A stretch of DNA of 64,000 nucleotides from Prochilodus magdalenae (GCA_024036415.1 JAMWET010003073.1:564501-628500), one strand, 5' to 3'; positions 46,600-57,584 are shown, counted from the first letter of the stretch. Notes: a model not told the origin generated them from the sequence alone. Numbers and translations: made by a program.

Positions 46600-47940
46600 G
46601 GAGACACCGTCCAAAATATGAGCATATCATGAAAGCACTGAAGAACCCTGTTCTGAGTAGGTATGTGCACCATGGGTACTCCCTCCTTCTGTTGCACCAT
46701 TAAAGAAATGAAACCGCACGTTTAGTGAAATGTTTAGGTTTCTGCTCAGATTTGTAAGCAAGTATGTTGGTTACTCTGTGACAATTGTGTGTTGCCAAAC
46801 GTTATTGAGAAGGTGATTGGCTGGACGATATTGGTAACCATACTAACTACTCTAGTTGATGCTAGTGAGGTCTAGGAACAGTTGGAATATATTTACAGTA
46901 TCCACTGAGTGGAAAGTGCTCGTGTAAGACCAGGACTTCTCATCAGGGTCTTATCAGGAATTTCTCTGCCCTTCATGTGCCTTTCAGTTTTTGTGCTGCT
47001 GATTTTGGCTTAAAAAACATCTACAAAATAAGCCCCTGACCACACGTTCATTTCAGCCTATAGCCAAAGCTACTTTCATCCCTCACTTGCAGTTATCCGG
47101 ATATCCATTCATTAACTCTTGCTGATGCTTGAACATCAACGTTAGTCAGAATGTACATCTCTTCTTTACATGTACAGGATAATATTCCTGTAGTTCCTAA
47201 AACCTGTTATTTTTTTCCTGTTATTCCAGGAAAATATTCCCACCCATGACTAATGAGCATTATAAAACTCTTTGGTCTCTTTATCCAGCTTTTTACATTT
47301 TAGAAAATGATTGTCTAATACAGTCTGGACCTCAGATAAATATGAACACTACTAAAGTGGCTAACCGAGAGAAGAGTCAGGAGAATTCCCTTGGGGCTCA
47401 GAGCATTACTGCAAGCTAATACTATACTATACAGGAACACTAGGCAATTCCTAAAGGTGGCAAAATGTACCAAATTATTCTGTCACCTACAAGGAGCTTG
47501 ATCATGGTGTGCAGCATTTTTGAAGCTCTCTGTGTTTGGTTAAGGAACATGTTAGTTACTGCTCTGACTGCCCCTGAGCCTGCCCCGTCCCTTAGCAGCA
47601 CAAACTAATTTTAGAAAAGATTTTTTAGAATAGTGTAACAGACACATGAATACTCTTACTTGCTGTCAGAATCCCAACTATGACGCGTATTTAGTTGGGG
47701 TTTACTGCAGTTATTGTTGGTAAAAAGTACCAGGTTGTACAAACCCCCAGTGCCAAAAAGTTGAGACAGCAGGTGAAATGTACATACAACAGACAGACAA
47801 CAATCTGCAAAACACTTAAGAGGTGCATTCAAATGAAAGCAAGATATTTAATGTATTAACTAGTTCACTTGTGTATGTGCACTCTTATTGTAATGTGTAA
47901 ATACATACAATATGTATTATGTATACATATGTATGTACAT
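46600..47940. other. intergenic, nothing recognised
   Basis: AT-rich sequence without a long reading frame or recognised repeat. Confidence 0.5.
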
Positions 47941-47949
47941 GTATGTACA

Positions 47950-48470
47950 TACACTCACTGACAAAAAATAGCACACCCAGAGAGGAATGTTGGAATACAG
48001 TTATGTCTAGAAACATAAATGATAGATGTGCTCTGGTTACATGAGTGCACAGCAAACAGGCTGTGAGGATTGTTTGATCTGCTGACAAGCACGAGCAGCT
48101 CACACAGTTTCTTTGTTCAGCATCCATACACACGTGGCACTTTCTTTACGCACTGCTATCTCTGCCTGGACCATTTACAGGCACTTAGCAGAAGGCAATT
48201 TGGTGTCATGGCATCCATTACGTGTCCCTCCATTGATATCCAGCCAGCCATAATTGCCTTCCTTTGCAGTGGTGTTGTGAACAAGAAACCAGGACTGCTA
48301 TAGACTGTAACTGTATCGTCTTCAACTCCAACTAAAGGTTCAGTTTGGGTTTCGACTGCGGTTAAGTTGGAGTTGGGATGCCTTGTGATTAGCACTTCAG
48401 TGCAGTCTTTGCAGCCAGACTACCACAACTGCTGTTGTGATGATCTGGACAGCCATGGCATAGGACATTT
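47950..48470 (+). mobile_element. degenerate Tc1-like element
   Basis: It starts with an end-like phrase (cactcactgacaaaaaatag) and continues with text matching the plus-strand 5' and central parts of a fish Tc1-like transposase, including ctgcctggaccatttacagg, cagtttgggtttcgactgcg and gtgatgatctggacagccat. Stops and shifts break the frame throughout. Confidence 0.55.
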
Positions 48471-48549
48471 AATTAATATTATAATTATCATGAATTGTTA
48501 TTAAAATTATTATTTTGCCATTTTTACTTAATATAACACTTCAACTGCT

Positions 48550-48820
48550 CAACAGCCTAAAGCCATCGTCGTTGTGGGAGACAGGTCAAACCAATCCAGC
48601 ATTTGCATCTCTCTTACTATGAAGCCATGCTGTTGTAACATGTGCAGGCATAGCATGGTCTTGCAGAAACACGCAGTGAGATGCTTGATAGAGCTGTCGT
48701 CTAGCCTTTATCTGTGTCTAGATGATGTTGTCTTGGGGTAGCGGTGAATCTTGATCCATCATTTCTTGAATGATGGCCTGAATGGTCTTGTTACTTTAAT
48801 TTTTTACTTGTTACTTAAAT
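48550..48820 (-). mobile_element. mariner/Tc1-like transposase fragment
   Basis: Minus-strand translation gives HCVFLQDHAMPAHVTTAWLH, the F-x-Q-D-x-A-x-x-H block around the second catalytic Asp of Tc1/mariner transposases. It then runs into a stop. It lies opposite in orientation to the preceding fragment. Confidence 0.55.
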
Positions 48821-48879
48821 GTTGTTTAGACCATTTCACAACATGCTCTATGTAGAGTATCTTGTGCTGTGGTGGGTGT

Positions 48880-49130
48880 TGTGCTGAGTCGTATGTTGTC
48901 CTGGTGTGAGTGGATCAGATACGCAGTGCTTCTGGAGTTTTTAAAAACCTGCACTTTGTCACATAACTGTGTCACTGCTGGACTGAGTAGTCCACCAACC
49001 CAAACTATCCACCCAACAGCATCCTTCGGGTAGTGTCTTGTAATCACTAGTAAAGGACTAGAAGATGACCAAAAGAGATGAGCTATCAGCTCTGATTTTA
49101 CAGCTACAAGGTGGACCACCAAGGTAGGAG
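48880..49130. repeat. teleost interspersed repeat, 5' part
   Basis: It contains gtcactgctggactgagtag, tccaccaacccaaactatcc, gactagaagatgaccaaaag and acagctacaaggtggacca, consecutive phrases of a very abundant fish repeat. The 3' part of the same family occurs at 61100-61250. Confidence 0.65.
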
Positions 49131-49191
49131 TGCAATATCATCTCACCTCACTTACTGAAGAATACTGGCAGTGTTTCACTTTAAGTATTCT

Positions 49192-49192
<1 letters not shown>

Positions 49193-49234
<42 letters not shown>
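49193..49234. repeat. (CT)n microsatellite
   Basis: An array of about 20 CT units. Its counterpart in the duplicated block is at 54024-54058. Confidence 0.95.
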
Positions 49235-49235
<1 letters not shown>

Positions 49236-49553
49236 AAAATAAAAATTTTAGTAATATTAAATAATAAAACAAGAGTTTTTGTTCAGTGATGGAAGGAATC
49301 TACAAGGAAATATGAAAAGTGATACAGTACAAATTCCACTGCAGCTGAGAAATCTTCAAGAAAGTTTGTACAATAACAAATGACTTTTTTTAATGAAACC
49401 TCTAAATATAAATTGACTAAATTCAATCCACAGAGCTGAGACATGTCTTGAACTTCTGTACTCACAGATCTGACTGCATTTGCTTTCCACTTTCACTTTG
49501 TTGGACTCTAATCTAATAGCATGTTTTTCTGCAGTTCCAGAAGGACAGATGCC

Positions 49554-50000
49554 ATTGACAGATTGTATCTGCTTCAGTTTCTGATTATTCAAGCTGTACT
49601 TATCGGAGTCTGTGCTGGTAAACACACTGTACACTGTGCTGATCCATGATGCTGAGCGGATGCTGGTCTATGTGTCCATATTAAACTCCATCAGACAGGG
49701 CTGTGTGTGTTCAGTGTGCTCAGTGAGGAATTAATTTATTAACAGTGTATTCATTGTTTTTTTTTTGTTTTGATTTTCTTTCAGGAATGGTCAGATGTTC
49801 CGACATGAATGGAACTGGGGAGCCATTAACCCTAACCTGCAATATCACACACAATGTCACACATTCACAAAACTGCAAGGTGAAATCCTTTCCTACAAAT
49901 GGAAAGCACGCTATTAAATTATTCTCAATCTAACTCTTTTCACAGAAAATATTTTGTTCACAGTTTGATGGGTTTTTTTGTGGTTTGTTTCTGGATATAA
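49554..50000 (+). pseudogene. Ig-like membrane protein gene, broken copy A
   Basis: This copy is highly similar to the intact gene at 54763. The signal-peptide exon begins at 49554, where the start codon ATG has become ATT. A deletion after position 49620 removes the exon's donor region. The Ig exon starts normally at 49785 but is fused, after about 105 nt, to sequence corresponding to the following intron; a second deletion removes the small linker exon and the transmembrane exon. It cannot encode the protein. Flanks on both sides remain alignable to copy B. Confidence 0.8.
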
Positions 50001-50169
50001 GGTCTTACACAGAAACTGATCATCATTATAAAGCATTAACTGGATTGGAAACATACACTACAGAGTGGCACTGGGGTACTGAATTAAGCTTGTCTGTTTT
50101 TTTCTGTTTCATGTTTATGTGTGTTTGAAATACAGGTTTTATGGAGTTAATAGTGTTGATATTTATCAT

Positions 50170-50980
50170 GATTATACTCAAATAATTACATAGCACTTTC
50201 TACACCTAATTACTCAATATCTTGGTATCTAGAACCTATGTGACATTTCAGTGTAAAATAGACCCAGGGAACCTAAATCGGTCCTTTATTTGTACAATGG
50301 GGCTTGACAGTTTGTGAACTCATTACAGTTTTATATTTTTCTATACAAATTTGACATAATACATTATTAGATTTATCATTCTTAAAAGTAGATGTGAAAG
50401 CATGTGAACCTTTCTGCTTTCAGTACCTGGTGTGACCCCCTTCTACAGCAATACCTGCAAGAATAAATGCCTTACTATTGGGCTTTGTTTTATGATACAT
50501 ACTGTGAGCCTGGTCCTGATCAGGTAAGAAATAATAGTTCTGTTCAGCTGGGCTATGTTCTGCTTTATGCGGAAATGTGGGAAGCTTCAGTGAGTTAACA
50601 ATATGGGCATAGCAGCTCACACCTAGTTTTACTTAAAGCAGAGTGATGGACCAGACCTTCAACTCCGAGTTCTTTGGAGAAACACATCCATGTCACAGAA
50701 TAAACAATAGGCAGTCAGTTTTGTGAGGGGTCAGGTGAAGGTTTGAATTAAACTTTTATCATTGTTATTTCATATATATATATATATGTATAATATATAT
50801 ATATATTTATATGTATAAGCTTAAACTGAACTACTTGTCAATACTTTATGTATTATTTACATAAATACAATCTAAAGAATGTCTTTTTATCTTCATAAAA
50901 TTACATATTATATATTATATTATATAAAATGATAAGACTTGGATGTGATTGGTTTTTAATGTGTATCCTAACACAAAAAC
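50170..50980. other. intergenic, AT-rich
   Basis: It holds a (TA)n-rich patch near 50771-50815. No gene or named repeat was recognised. Confidence 0.5.
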
Positions 50981-50989
50981 TTTAAAGGA

Positions 50990-52395
50990 GACATCTATTG
51001 TCATAATTGCAGGTTCCATTATCACAACAAACACACTAACAAAACAGGATGAAGGTCAATCTGGAATGCACACTTCCTACAGAAATTGCAGAGTTTCTAA
51101 CAAATATAGCTCTCTCTGCGGATAAGGCTCTTATAGTCTGAGACTTTAAGATTCATCTTGAGATGTCCTAGACCCTTTAAAATAGCGTCCGAGGCTCTGA
51201 TTGATGCCATAGGCTATACTCAGAATGTGATAGGGCCTACTCACTGCTCTAACCATACCTTAGATTTGATATTATCACGAGGAAATATAGGGTATAAAAC
51301 TTAGACACGGTCTAAACAATATATAAAGTCGTCCTAGACTATGATGTTTGCATGCCGTCCCACTATCAATATAAGCGAAATATCACTGTCCCTTTTTTAG
51401 GTGCCCCTACCAGATCTATTAAGCGTCCCTGGCCCATTGGGCCTCTATGAGCTTGAAAGTAGTACTGAAATCCTGCAATCCACTCTGCAGTCAACTCTCG
51501 ATAAAGAAGAAAAATGCTTGCGCCGTTGGACAATGACCATACTTGTGCACTTAAACAAAAAGCTAGTAGTCTGGAGCGTAAATGGTGTATATCACAACTA
51601 GACTGTTTCAGTGGAAAACTGTATTAGAATATAAACATAGCTAAAGCTGACTACTTCTCATCCCTTATTGAGAAAAAACAAAATAATCCTAAAGTCCTAT
51701 TTAGCACTATATCAAAACTAACTAGTAACATTTAACAGTTTAAAAATTGTATTCAAACTACATATAGCTGTGACAACGTTATCAGATTCTTTAATGACAA
51801 AATAGAACATATTAGAGCACAAACCCAAAATACACCTCTAAACCTAATGACATAGTATGATGTGTGCTCTGTCAGCCCAAAAGGCGAACTGCTATCCTTT
51901 AGCCCTATCACCCAGCATGAATTAATTAAGCTAATTAGCTCTTCCAAATCCTCAACATGCATCCAATACCGACGAAACTACTCAAAATCCCTTGCGTGGT
52001 TAAATTTCTGTTCTCTATAATTAACTCATCCCTCAGTCTTGGACATGTACCTAAATCTTTAAATTTAAATGAACCAGACTGTATCTAATAGATGTACTAA
52101 GCTGCTTTTCCTGTTAGTTCTGTCTTTCTGTCTTCATCCGGGATCGACCTAAGGAAGCTGGGTTCCACCCTTGAGCCTGGTTCCTCTTGAGGTTTCTTCC
52201 TTACCCTAGGAAGATTTTCCTCACCGCAGTTGCCGCTGGCTTGCTCACAGGGGGCTTGGACCCAGTTTCCCTTCCTACGTCTGTACATTAACTCTGTGTT
52301 TTCTTTTCCTTTGTAACAAACTGATTTTCTGTGAATCTGCTTTGAGACAATGTTAGTTGTAAAAAGCGCTATACAAATAAATATTGATTGATAGT
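50990..52395 (+). mobile_element. degenerate L2-like LINE, internally deleted, with 3' tail
   Basis: Near 51190-51290 the translation gives a DAIGYTQNVIGPTHCSNHTL segment followed by DLILSRG, a LINE endonuclease signature. Around 51960-52070 remnants of an early reverse-transcriptase region occur, and the bulk of that domain is missing. The 3' end (52180-52390) has the familiar fish LINE tail: ctcttgaggtttcttcctta, tgctttgagacaatgttag and aaaaagcgctatacaaataa, then attgattgat. Many stops are present. The clade is assigned from memory. Confidence 0.7.
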
Positions 52396-52399
52396 ATTT

Positions 52400-53400
52400 T
52401 CTACACTTCTGTGAGGCGTTCAAGATGTGCTGAGAGCGAAGCAGTGCTGTGTTGATGTCAGTCTGTCCGTGTTTGAGGCCATGCTGCTGGAGAAAGGTTC
52501 ACTGCAGAGGACTAGTCCAGTCATATAGACAGTAGCCTTTCATTCTTTTTCTGTATGTAAAAGAATTCAGCGTTATGCTGATTGTCACATAATATACCGC
52601 ACATAATGTTCTTTAAAGGAGTAATACTGAAAGTTGTTTATCTCTGCTCATTCTGTAGAAACAGGATGGTCACATTTTACCAGAGCGCTGAAAGAGGGTT
52701 CATTACTGGGGCTTGGAAAGCAGAAGTGTCAGTCACAAAGGCTGGTCAACTGTTTTCAAAGAAACCCAGACTAAATCTGTATCTGTCTCCTGAGGTTTTT
52801 TTATCATTGAATATGAATCTTGTCCATGTCCCTTTGTTGGTTCCATTGGCTGATTGTTCTTGCCCACTGTGGCACACATGGTGAAATACTGCTGACGTGT
52901 TTCTCAACTCCTTTACTGGAAAATCTGTTTTGCTGAATTGCAAAAGTGGTGATATGAAATATGTTGAATGTAGTTTTGTCCTGGCCTGATATGTAAATGC
53001 AACACAAACATTTTTAAAACACTGAAGACATTGTGAGTATAGACAAAAAATATTCATATAAGCGGTGATGAAAGGACAAGTAAACTATACATTAATTACT
53101 GGGACACTTTCTATCAAGAGGTTAATGAGCAAGTAATGATCTTGGAATTAAAAAATGGTATTAAAATGTTTTGTTTGTTTGTTTGTTTGTTTAAACAGTT
53201 CCAGGCATGCACAAAACACGCTGGATGAGCGATTAAAGGAGGGACACAGATACAGTAATGTTCTTTGTGCTTTTGTTCAAGCAAACGTTCCAGTTGTAAA
53301 GCTGTTTAGAATTACATTGGCTAATTATATTGGCTCAGTTAACCAGCAGAGAGCGCCATGAGGGAACCGTAACCACAGAGAGTGATGTCATTTCTTCAGA
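52400..53400 (+). pseudogene. psd2: degenerate duplicate of psd2 last exon and 3'UTR
   Basis: Bases 52420-52520 align to the psd2 last exon (43305-43410): both carry gtgtttgaggccatgctgct, and the segments before and after it also match with scattered differences. A one-base loss near 52425 and later changes destroy the frame. Downstream, 52810-53000 matches 44590-44790 (for example agtggtgatatgaaatat) and 53195-53400 matches 45400-45660. Intervals are shortened by deletions. It is a non-functional copy of the 3' end of psd2. Confidence 0.85.
53343..53356. promoter_or_regulatory. CTCF-like motif in the duplicate
   Basis: Identical to the 14 bases at 45593-45606, in a copy that has otherwise diverged. 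Confidence 0.3.
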
Positions 53401-54018
53401 TGGTTTGCACTTGGCATATAGAAGCGCTTTGTAGGCCTACAATTACAGACTGTGGTTCATCTAAATCTGTGCATATTTTGTTGATCCCCTTTCACTCTGT
53501 TCTTTAAAGGTCAGGTTTGTTTAGGTTAAGCTTGGCTTAACAACAAAAGACAATCATTAATCAGTTATTAATATGGCAATTAGTTGTCAGCCTCAATGTT
53601 GTGACCATCATCCTTATCTATGTGTATCATATTTAATAATATTCTTAAGTCATATTTAAGAACTTGTTGCAAGAGGTTACAAAATGACACGTGTTATTGT
53701 TATTATTCTCATACGAGTCATAAAAGACTATATATTCTCTTTCTTTTTTTTTATTGGGCAAACAAAAAAGGCTGGCCACGATTTCCCCCGTGATGCAGTC
53801 TAACTAGAACCAAGCAAGTAGGAGGGGACTCCTCCAGACTTTTATTCCCTCCCTCCCATGGTTGCTGCCCAAAATCAGCTTCGAATATCAGCACACACAG
53901 TTATTTTGAAAGTGAAAGTTTGAGTTTAAAGGCCAAAAGGAGTAACAAAGATCACCTCACCTCACTTACTGCAGAACACTCGCAGCGTTTCCCTGTAAGT
54001 ACTCCTCTCTCTTTTCTT

Positions 54019-54023
<5 letters not shown>

Positions 54024-54058
<35 letters not shown>
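54024..54058. repeat. (CT)n microsatellite
   Basis: About 17 CT units; it corresponds to the array at 49193-49234 in the other duplicated block. Confidence 0.95.
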
Positions 54059-54060
<2 letters not shown>

Positions 54061-54762
54061 GAGTACATAAACAAGCTATTTGTCAATACAGTTAGCAGAC
54101 TGTGCAATTGCTGAGGAATCTTGTAACATTATTAGGAGAAAAAAAAATAACTAGGAGAATAATTAGGAGAAAACAATATAAACCTCATATTATATAGAAA
54201 TGTTTTTATTCAGTTGCAACACGCAGTGGGTTAAATCAGTCTTGAAAGTAAACTCATTTGACGCTGTATCTTGAGTTTAGGAAAAGGTTTATTTTATCAT
54301 GCAGACTGAGGTCAATTGTAACTGAGTGTTTAGTTTAATCTGTTTACTAGTCAATCGTCACAATGTTTTAAATACAAACAAATAAACAAACACAGCATAA
54401 CAAGAGTTTTTATTCAGTGATGGAAGGAATCTACAAGGAAATATGAATAGTGATACAGTACAAATTCCACTGCAGCTGAGAAATCTTCAAGAAGGCTTGT
54501 ATAATAATAATTTACACAAATTACAGGCATAGTTTAAGTATAGGGCTATTTTAAGGTATAGAGAACAGAGTAAAAATGTAGAATTCACTTTTTTTAATGA
54601 AACCTCTAAATATAAATTAACTTTACTAAATGCAATCCACAGAGCTGAGACATGTCCTGAACTTCTGTACTCACAGATCTGACTGCATTTTCTTTCCACT
54701 TTCCCTTTGTTGGACTCTAATCTAATAGCATGTTTTTCTGCAGTTCCAGAAGGACAGATGCC

Positions 54763-54841
54763 ATGGACAGATTGTATCTGCTTCAGTTTCTGATTATTCA
54801 AGCTGTGCTTATCGGAGTCTGCGCTGGTAAAGACGGAAAAG
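54763..54841 (+). CDS. Ig-like gene exon 1: signal peptide
   Basis: From ATG 54763 the exon encodes MDRLYLLQFLIIQAVLIGVC followed by AGKDGK, a hydrophobic leader with a small-residue cleavage region. The donor gtcagt follows G at 54841 (phase 1). The ATG two codons upstream (54758) is out of frame. Copies A and C have recognisably related leaders. Confidence 0.75.
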
Positions 54842-55024
54842 GTCAGTTCAGTTATGTTAGAGTTAAGTCTACACTGTGCTGATCCATGATGCTGAGCGGA
54901 TGCTGGTCTATGTGTCCATATTAAACTCCATCAGACAGGGCTGTGTGTGTTCAGTGTGCTCAGTGAGGAATGAATTTATTGTACAGTGTATTCATTGTTT
55001 TGTTTTGTTTTGATTTTCTTTCAG

Positions 55025-55315
55025 GAATGGTCAGATGTTCCGACATGAATGGAACAATTGGGGAGCCATTAACCCTAACCTGCAATGTCACATGCAATAT
55101 CACACGCAGTGTCACACATTCACAAAACTGTGAGGTGAAATCCTACAAATGGAAAATGAATGGAACTGAGCTGCTAAGGAGCACAGCTGATCTCAGTAAT
55201 TGTACATTTTATCACACAATTGGGAATATATCCATGGAACACAACACAACATTTTCATTTTGGGTACAACTGAGTTGTGGATTTTATAAACAGAGCTTCA
55301 GCCTGATCCTATCAG
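55025..55315 (+). CDS. Ig-like gene exon 2: Ig domain
   Basis: A 291-nt exon (acceptor ctttcag, donor gtactt, phase 1 to 1). It shows the B-strand pattern GEPLTLTC, a C-strand YKWKMNGTELL and a late strand with FWVQLSCG. Six cysteines are present, more than the two of a minimal Ig fold, so extra disulfides are possible. The canonical Y-x-C of the F strand is not clear, so the domain is divergent. Confidence 0.75.
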
Positions 55316-55414
55316 GTACTTTTTTTTTGTTAGCAATAGATTTATTTAGTTACATGGTTCTGTAAAATTGTAAAGCACACTATTAAATTAATCTCAATCT
55401 GATTTTTTTCACAG

Positions 55415-55435
55415 AAAAGAAATTTACTGCACCAG
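55415..55435 (+). CDS. Ig-like gene exon 3: 21-nt linker exon
   Basis: Bounded by ttcacag and gtacag, in phase 1 on both sides. It adds seven residues of linker. It could be skipped without a frame change. Confidence 0.55.
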
Positions 55436-55853
55436 GTACAGTATTAGCTCCCTCTTCTGTTACACTGAGTTTATTCACATACATAACTAAAGCGTGACTT
55501 AAACAATACTTCTATAGCTTCTCAGGATTAACAAAGAGCAAGTTAACAACACAAAGAAGGATTTTAATATATTGGTAAATATGCTGTAAATGTCCTGCTT
55601 AGCCCGCATACTTTTATTTCCCACTTCAGGAACTCAAATAAAGAAAACACTTTACAATGCTTTCCCTTTACTTACTGAGTAATATACTATTAGATGTAGC
55701 AAACCTGGAACGTAACCACTGTAAGGCAGCTGTTAATGGTTATTCATCTGCATAAGCATAAAAGGATCTGCTCATTATATTCAATTAAAATTTGTAAAGT
55801 GTGATTCCTGCTTTAGATTAATGATGTAATAATGTTTCTTTTTTATTTTACAG

Positions 55854-56014
55854 AATTATCTAAAGCAACCAGTAGTTCCAGCAGAAACAGTGATGTGGCT
55901 GCAAGTCTCATATGCATCCCGGTTGTCCTACTTCTCGTTGGTTTGGCAGTTTGGTTTAGAAAGAAATGTAATCATGGTTTCTCCAGGGCTGAAAGAAATT
56001 ATATTGATCCTTGA
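55854..56014 (+). CDS. Ig-like gene exon 4: transmembrane segment and tail
   Basis: After acceptor ttttacag the exon encodes a Ser-rich stalk, the helix VAASLICIPVVLLLVGLAVW, stop-transfer residues RKK and an 18-residue tail ending NYIDP before TGA at 56012. No charged residue sits in the membrane segment, so pairing with an adaptor of the DAP12 or FcR-gamma type is not predicted. Confidence 0.75.
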
Positions 56015-56599
56015 CATGTGACAAACTGTCTCAGCAGTGCCAATCAATCAGTAGTCATAGCCGATGTACAAGGGCAGGAAGTGATATGATATAAAGATGG
56101 GATTTTATATAATATAAACACTGGCAGGTTTCCAGCTGTGTTAATGTGGTGCAGTTTCGTGAAATTAGCATGTATGTAGCAAATGTGAATATATATTCTT
56201 TTCTGTTTTGCACTTTTTATGACTGATTTCTGTGAAATAATATTAAATTACTGACACAGTGTGGTCATTCAGTAAATTAGCTCAGTAAGGGCCATTTTTT
56301 CTCTCTGCTTTGACCGCTTGAGAAATTTGTTTCTGGTTATAAGGTCTTATCACAGTAACTGATCATCATTATAAAGCATTAACTGACTGTGTGTTGAAAC
56401 ATATGATTGGAAGCATACACTACAGAGTGGCACTGGGGTACTGAATTAAGCTTGTCTGTTTTTTCTGTTTCATGTTCTATTTTGTTTTGTGTGTTTGTAA
56501 TACGGGTTTTATGGAGTTTATAGATAATCACAGATAAACATATTTAAACCTAAAATAAATGAATACAACTTTTTAATATTTTGTACAAAATAAAACTTT

Positions 56600-57000
56600 A
56601 AACTGTAAACCATGTGTATGATTGTATCTTTTGCTAGAGTTTGGAAAAAGGTTAAAGTGTATTATTTCCCTCAGTAATTGATGTGACACAAATCTGATGT
56701 TTACAAAATTATTGAATTACTCAAATACATGTACGTAATTCAAAATGTAAATATTGTGTGTTTATTATAAAGAATTTACAGAACACTAGTATTCCATCAG
56801 CAGAAATCACGACTGTTAATGTGAGATGGTTTAGGAAGTTTACTTTTTATCTTTTCGTCCCTTTAGATGGGAAGACTATGCGTTACCATGTTGTCCTGCT
56901 ACACTTTGTGACTATTTTCTCGCGCTTCCTGTTTTTTTGCTGCAAAGAACAAAAACATGTATCCATGGAGAGGATCAGCAAACATAGCTTGATGCACACA
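56600..57000. other. intergenic, nothing recognised
   Basis: AT-rich; a 112-residue frame begins at 56758 but has no protein signature. Confidence 0.45.
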
Positions 57001-57540
57001 GAGCTAAAAGTCGAATGGGTTTTATTAAACAGACTGACAGTTAAGCAAAACAGCATAAGCCAGACAAACATTACAGGGGACAAGGCAGGGTCATAAACAG
57101 AGAGGCAGGCAGAGGTCGAGAACCAGGTAATCAGAGAGACCAGCAAACAAATCCAAAGAGAGAGAGAGAGAAAGAGAATAGACCAATAAACAAACGAGAA
57201 GTCACAACCACAGGCAGTGGAGAATTCAAAAAGAGTAAAACAAAACCAAATAGAAGTCCAAACTAGAGATAGCAAACAAGGAAGCCAGGGGGAAACGTTT
57301 GGTGAGGTAAACTATGTTTGACAATACTTCGCAACATGTGTGAGAAACTGAGGGGATTAAATACAAACGGGACAATAATTAACAGGTGTGTGTAATAAGT
57401 ACTCTGGTGAGAAGAAAGGGGAGACTGAGGTATGATTAGAGAGTTCAGGACCTGTGGCAGTGATGTCATTGGGTAGTGAACTCTGGGAAATGAAGTTCGG
57501 GAGATTGGTGGGGCATCAGGGAAACCCGGGGTCATGATAG
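57000..57540. repeat. teleost interspersed repeat (about 540 bp)
   Basis: Phrases gtcataaacagagaggcagg, gaaccaggtaatcagagaga, actgaggggattaaatacaa and gggaaatgaagttcgggaga followed by ggggtcatgatag are characteristic of a common fish non-autonomous repeat. The minus-strand open frames at 56883-57535 lie in it and are not genes. Class not assigned. Confidence 0.65.
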
Positions 57541-57584
57541 CAGGCTTGGTGCTTGGTCATCTTCTCTTTTCACTCTATACTCTC

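Larger units (their letters stand above)
54763..56014 (+). other. Ig-like single-pass membrane protein gene, apparently intact (copy B)
   Basis: Four coding exons (54763-54841, 55025-55315, 55415-55435, 55854-56014) join in phase 1 throughout and give 183 residues. The layout is signal peptide (1-23), one Ig-like domain (about 30-123) with seven N-glycosylation sequons, a short linker, a transmembrane helix (145-165) and an 18-residue basic tail without ITIM or ITAM. This suggests a surface receptor, ligand or adhesion protein, perhaps of the immune system, but no known family was recognised. Promoter and expression are not visible. Possible polyadenylation signals are ATTAAA at 56242 and AATAAA at 56554 and 56589. 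Confidence 0.7.

Noticed and set aside
46392..46700. 102-residue minus-strand frame
   Set aside because: It falls within an abundant interspersed fish repeat.
54763..56014. Assignment of the Ig gene to the CD2/SLAM or CD3 families
   Set aside because: One Ig domain with extra cysteines and a tail without tyrosine motifs fits none of them clearly; naming it would be a guess.
56758..57275. Opposing frames of 112 and 130 residues
   Set aside because: They straddle unique AT-rich sequence and the edge of a dispersed repeat, with no domain and no splice context.
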